Assembly (NCBI GenBank): GCA_014706295.1
Contig: JACSVZ010000002.1
Coordinates: 51,610,717-51,674,716 of the forward strand
Reading direction: 5' to 3'
Length of the DNA: 64,000 nt
Origin: Lycocorax pyrrhopterus obiensis
Lineage: Eukaryota; Chordata; Aves; Passeriformes; Paradisaeidae
Within the stretch, counting starts at the first letter, position 1; each line of letters starts with the position of its first letter. Below the pieces are notes generated by a model. It was not told where the DNA came from and did no database searches. It saw only the letters and a list, made by a program, of their open reading frames with translations. The position numbers and the translations under genes are program-made. This document shows positions 60,706-64,000 of the stretch, piece by piece.

Positions 60706-63700
60706 AGAAAAAGCATGTTTCTTCAAGTACAACATAGAAAGACTTAAATTGATCTCAAATAGGTTGGAGGAGGTACTGTGTCTGTGTAGGTCTTTTTTAG
60801 TAAATTTTGGCTTGTTCTGCTGATTTCATTGTAGATTCATCTTTAGAAGCACTATAATTTTCAGGAGCAAAAAAGGAATTACGTATGTTGTACAATAACA
60901 TAATTTCCAGCTTTTAATGGCAAAGTGATTAATTCAGCCAGAGGAGGTGCTACAAGATGCCACTCTTATTTCAATGTGTGGATCAACAAGTAACAAGCAA
61001 AGTCCAAGGTTACTGTTGGTTCAAGCTTGAATAGGCACTGAAGTTCAAAATAATGCTGAAACTGCTGTAAGCCTGACAGTGTATGGCCCTATTTTAGCAG
61101 TGCAGAACCACCTCACTTACATGGGTTTGAACTCCGTTCTGAGAGCTGGCTGAAGTGAGAGAGTGAGTGAGACATGTCAAACATGCCAAGAGTAATGAGG
61201 TCTTTCCATGCCGTGGTTTTTTCCATGCCTGAAGTTAGTTGCATAGTCACACCTACACTGAAATTTTGGTCAGAGGAAATCCTTTTGCAGTCATCTAGGC
61301 TAAGCACTTCTCGTTAGGTCTTTTTGTCAATGAGAGCAGTAGTACAGAAGTGGGAGCTCTCACTCTGAACAGTGACTTGGAAAGAGAACTTGTATGGTGA
61401 TCATACAAGAGAACTTGTATGGCGATCAGTAAGGACTGATTCAGCTCCTAAATCTATGACGAACTTAAGCCAACAGCTAGAAGTTTACACTAGAATAGGT
61501 TTCAGCAGTTTTTAATGTTTGCATTGGCACAAGTAAATTTTTGGATTTTCACTTCCGCAAGTGTTTATTAAATGGGAATTTTATTTCTACCACCCCACGA
61601 ACTAGGAATTACACTTCCAAAGCAGATGCATCACTTTAAAAGAAAGTATACCCATGCAAAACCAAAGTTTTCATGCTAGAAAGACATGTCCCCTGACACA
61701 AGTTTGAGACTTGCTCTTGCTGTCCCTGTTTTAAAATCCTCTGGATGATCAATATACATGATTACTATGGATTTGGTTTTGACAGTGAGAACAATTTATA
61801 GCCAATATAGCAATTTTTTCCTGTATTTCCAGTTTTATTATTTTGGACTGAGAAATGAATCAACAGTAAGTTGGAGTGTGAAAATATATGCTGATTATAC
61901 CATTTGCTTTCCTTTATTTTTTACTGTTTCCCTCTCCTTCCTAAATGCAATTGACTTACATCAGAGATTAATTTGGGCTACCTCTTATTTCAGAAATCAC
62001 TTTGATGAATGAAGAAGACATTAAATGTGTTTAATTCCTTTATTTTCCAAACACCTTTGTGGGACTCTTTTTTCAAGGTGTAAAAATTTATCCCTAAAGC
62101 AAAATACCCTTAATGTTGACAGCATTAAACTTAGGGTTTTTCCCCTTTCTTATTTACATCTCCTGAATGTATGGTAAAAAAAATCCCAAACTCAAAAACA
62201 CACTAAATTTTGTTCTCGTGATATTTAATATTGGTGCGGTGGTATAACTTTAAACACCATTAAGTAATAGATCAGAGAGAATAAAAACATTTTCCAGCCC
62301 CCTCAAGCTTTTAACCTTTAGGGCTTCCTTGAGGGAAAAATGATTCAAATGCCAAGCTCACAATAATGCATTCTCTACACAAAAAAAAAGATGCTCAGAC
62401 ATTTACCCACAGAAACTATGCAATACATTAAAGCTACATTAATGTCCTTAGCTTTCCTGTTCACTAATTTCCCTTCTCATAACTCCCCCAGACACACTCA
62501 GAGCCTTTTCCAGGCTCAGCAATCACACTGTCTTCCCCAAAGGCACATTCATCAGCAGACTAAGCTTCCAAGCCATCAGTAATGTGGCTGCCCTATAGAG
62601 TCAACGTGGTAAGTAAGGAGAAGACTGATAAGTAATCAACAACGGCAGAACAACACAGGATTAGTGGTCAGCTTTCCACTCAGGGAGAGGTTAAGAAGTA
62701 CTCTGCCTTATGATGGATAGAGGATTTATTTTTTCCATTTTTAACGGAGAAGGTGATAGGAAGCTGTAGTCAAAATAAAAATGATCGGCTGCATGGAATG
62801 CTTCAACGGGGAAAGGAGAAGGGTGGGAGTGTCAACATGAGCCAGTTGAAAAACCTGTTGTTGTTTCTCTATTAAATGCAGAGGAAAGGCTTTTCTTTGA
62901 GACCTCTCTGGAGGGCTGAGGCTCCCCTTTGGATTTGTCTACTACAGCAAGAGCTTTTTATCCTGTTTTACCCTAACCCATTCACCAGCTATATGACGGT
63001 GTATAGCCTTTGGCATGTGAAAATGCATGTAGAAAAAGCAAATAGAATAAAACAACATGGACCTAGACAGAATTCTTTTCTATTGCATTAAAAAACTATG
63101 TTGAAGCTCTGCACTGGAAATCTTCCATTAGAAGATACAAAAGTAGTTAGGATACAGTTGGGTTTGCTGTCGAGTACCATTTTCAACTAGCAAAGTAAAT
63201 GAAAAATTTCCTCTCGTACTGCTTATGCCAATGAGAACTCTGTCCTTAACTACTTTTCTCTACAGCAGTTACTGGCTTGTAATTAATAATCTTAAAGACA
63301 ATATTTATCTTTATTACTCTGAGTAACTACCAAGGACTTTATTGTCAAGCACAAACAATATGAAAACATTCAAACTACTGGGTCTTCTTGTCTTCAAAAG
63401 CGGCAGGTGAAAAATGCCTAACCTAACTCACATTTGTTCATATTTTTCTTCCTTAATTAATTGCCAAGACTAAACCCTCACATCCTCTGCTACTAAAAAG
63501 TAATCCGATTTTAAAATACTGTACACATGATAAAAAAGAGTAATATTTTAGGATTAGTTTATTACCAAGAGTGAAAAACTTGGCATATTAATCTTTACCC
63601 CAGAAAAGTCATTCACCCACACACAAATGAATGTGTTGATTAATTGTGAAACAAGTATAATTTCCCTGCATGAAGGTTATACCATAAAAGATGTTTCATC

Positions 63701-64000
63701 TGCATCTGAATTACTAGTGCATCACTTAGCACCTCTCTAGTGTCTGGACCATATGGCTTCAATTGACAGCTGATGAAACCAGTAATTGTCCTCTTGCATT
63801 AGTCATTGGTTACATTGTTGCTTAGGTTCTTGATGGCAGAAGGAGAAACAACCTCCCTATAATGGCCTTGATAATGCACACTAAAATTGAGCCAAAGCCA
63901 AAGCTTCCTCTTTGCTATTATTATAGCTGGCCTGGAGGTAGGAAAGCATGTGCCAACATGGCTACTAAAAATTGAACTGCAGTCCAAAGTTATTATTCAC
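60706..64000. other. Unannotated AT-rich spacer to window end
   Basis: No gene or transposon recognised. ORFs of 62-84 codons lack domains. The small duplication at 61383-61428 is listed separately. Confidence 0.55.
61383..61428 (+). repeat. 21-bp direct repeat (25-bp period) containing an 8-bp hairpin
   Basis: AGAGAACTTGTATGGTGATC plus A (61383-61403) recurs at 61408-61428 with a single T-to-C change. CTTGTATG (61389-61396) and CATACAAG (61402-61409) form a perfect 8-bp stem across the junction. Confidence 0.9.

Noticed and set aside
1..64000. CRISPR arrays, tRNA or rRNA genes, prokaryotic operons or a mobile defence system.
   Set aside because: No regularly spaced repeats, cloverleaf genes, rRNA words or clustered long ORFs appear on either strand. 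All recognisable elements are vertebrate, and mostly avian, transposon remnants.

Overview
This window looks like non-coding nuclear DNA from a bird, most likely a songbird. The best evidence is six to seven remnants of CR1 LINEs. Several keep the avian 3' end, which runs through a 'TTGGAACTxGATGATxTTTAAGGTCCCTTCCAACC'-type block (described, not quoted) into a short octamer or pentamer tail. There are also four avian-type endogenous-retrovirus LTRs or LTR-like blocks. The DNA is AT-rich, no open reading frame exceeds 170 codons, and none of the longer ones is a convincing gene. I see no bacterial features: no operons, ribosome binding sites, CRISPR or rRNA.

Layout. 1-257 is the 3' part of an LTR cut by the window edge, and a CR1 3' end follows at 711-884. 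A 14-bp hairpin with G-quadruplex potential lies at 4290-4329. An old antisense CR1 covers 4948-5560. At 7739-8410 a CR1 fragment that has lost its FADD catalytic box runs straight into a 218-nt pure pyrimidine array, (TTCTC)n. An LTR-like block with TATA and poly(A) signals covers about 12265-13312. From 13.3 to 31.2 kb the DNA is nearly featureless apart from a short CR1 at 27.84 kb and two short coding-like ORFs (18.6 kb and 26.6 kb) that I could not identify. A 1.1-kb CR1 endonuclease-linker fragment lies at 31200-32330. Small microsatellites and a purine-skewed tract occupy 37-39.5 kb. A CpG-rich solo LTR on the minus strand covers 41734-42361. A second minus-strand solo LTR, flanked by a perfect 5-bp duplication, sits just after a CR1 tail at 48159-48791. 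A third minus-strand LTR covers about 53436-54097. The last 10 kb holds an AT minisatellite with a 30-bp period (55.3 kb), a (GGGGA)10 array (60.66 kb) and otherwise unremarkable sequence.

No gene set acts together here. The window reads as an intergenic or long intronic stretch shaped by transposons and simple-repeat growth. I did not find a convincing previously undescribed biological system. The most checkable leads are the dated nested insertion at 48 kb, the CR1-seeded polypyrimidine array at 8.4 kb, the CpG-rich LTR at 42 kb and the two coding-like ORFs. Family assignments come from memory of avian repeat consensus sequences and were not checked against any database.
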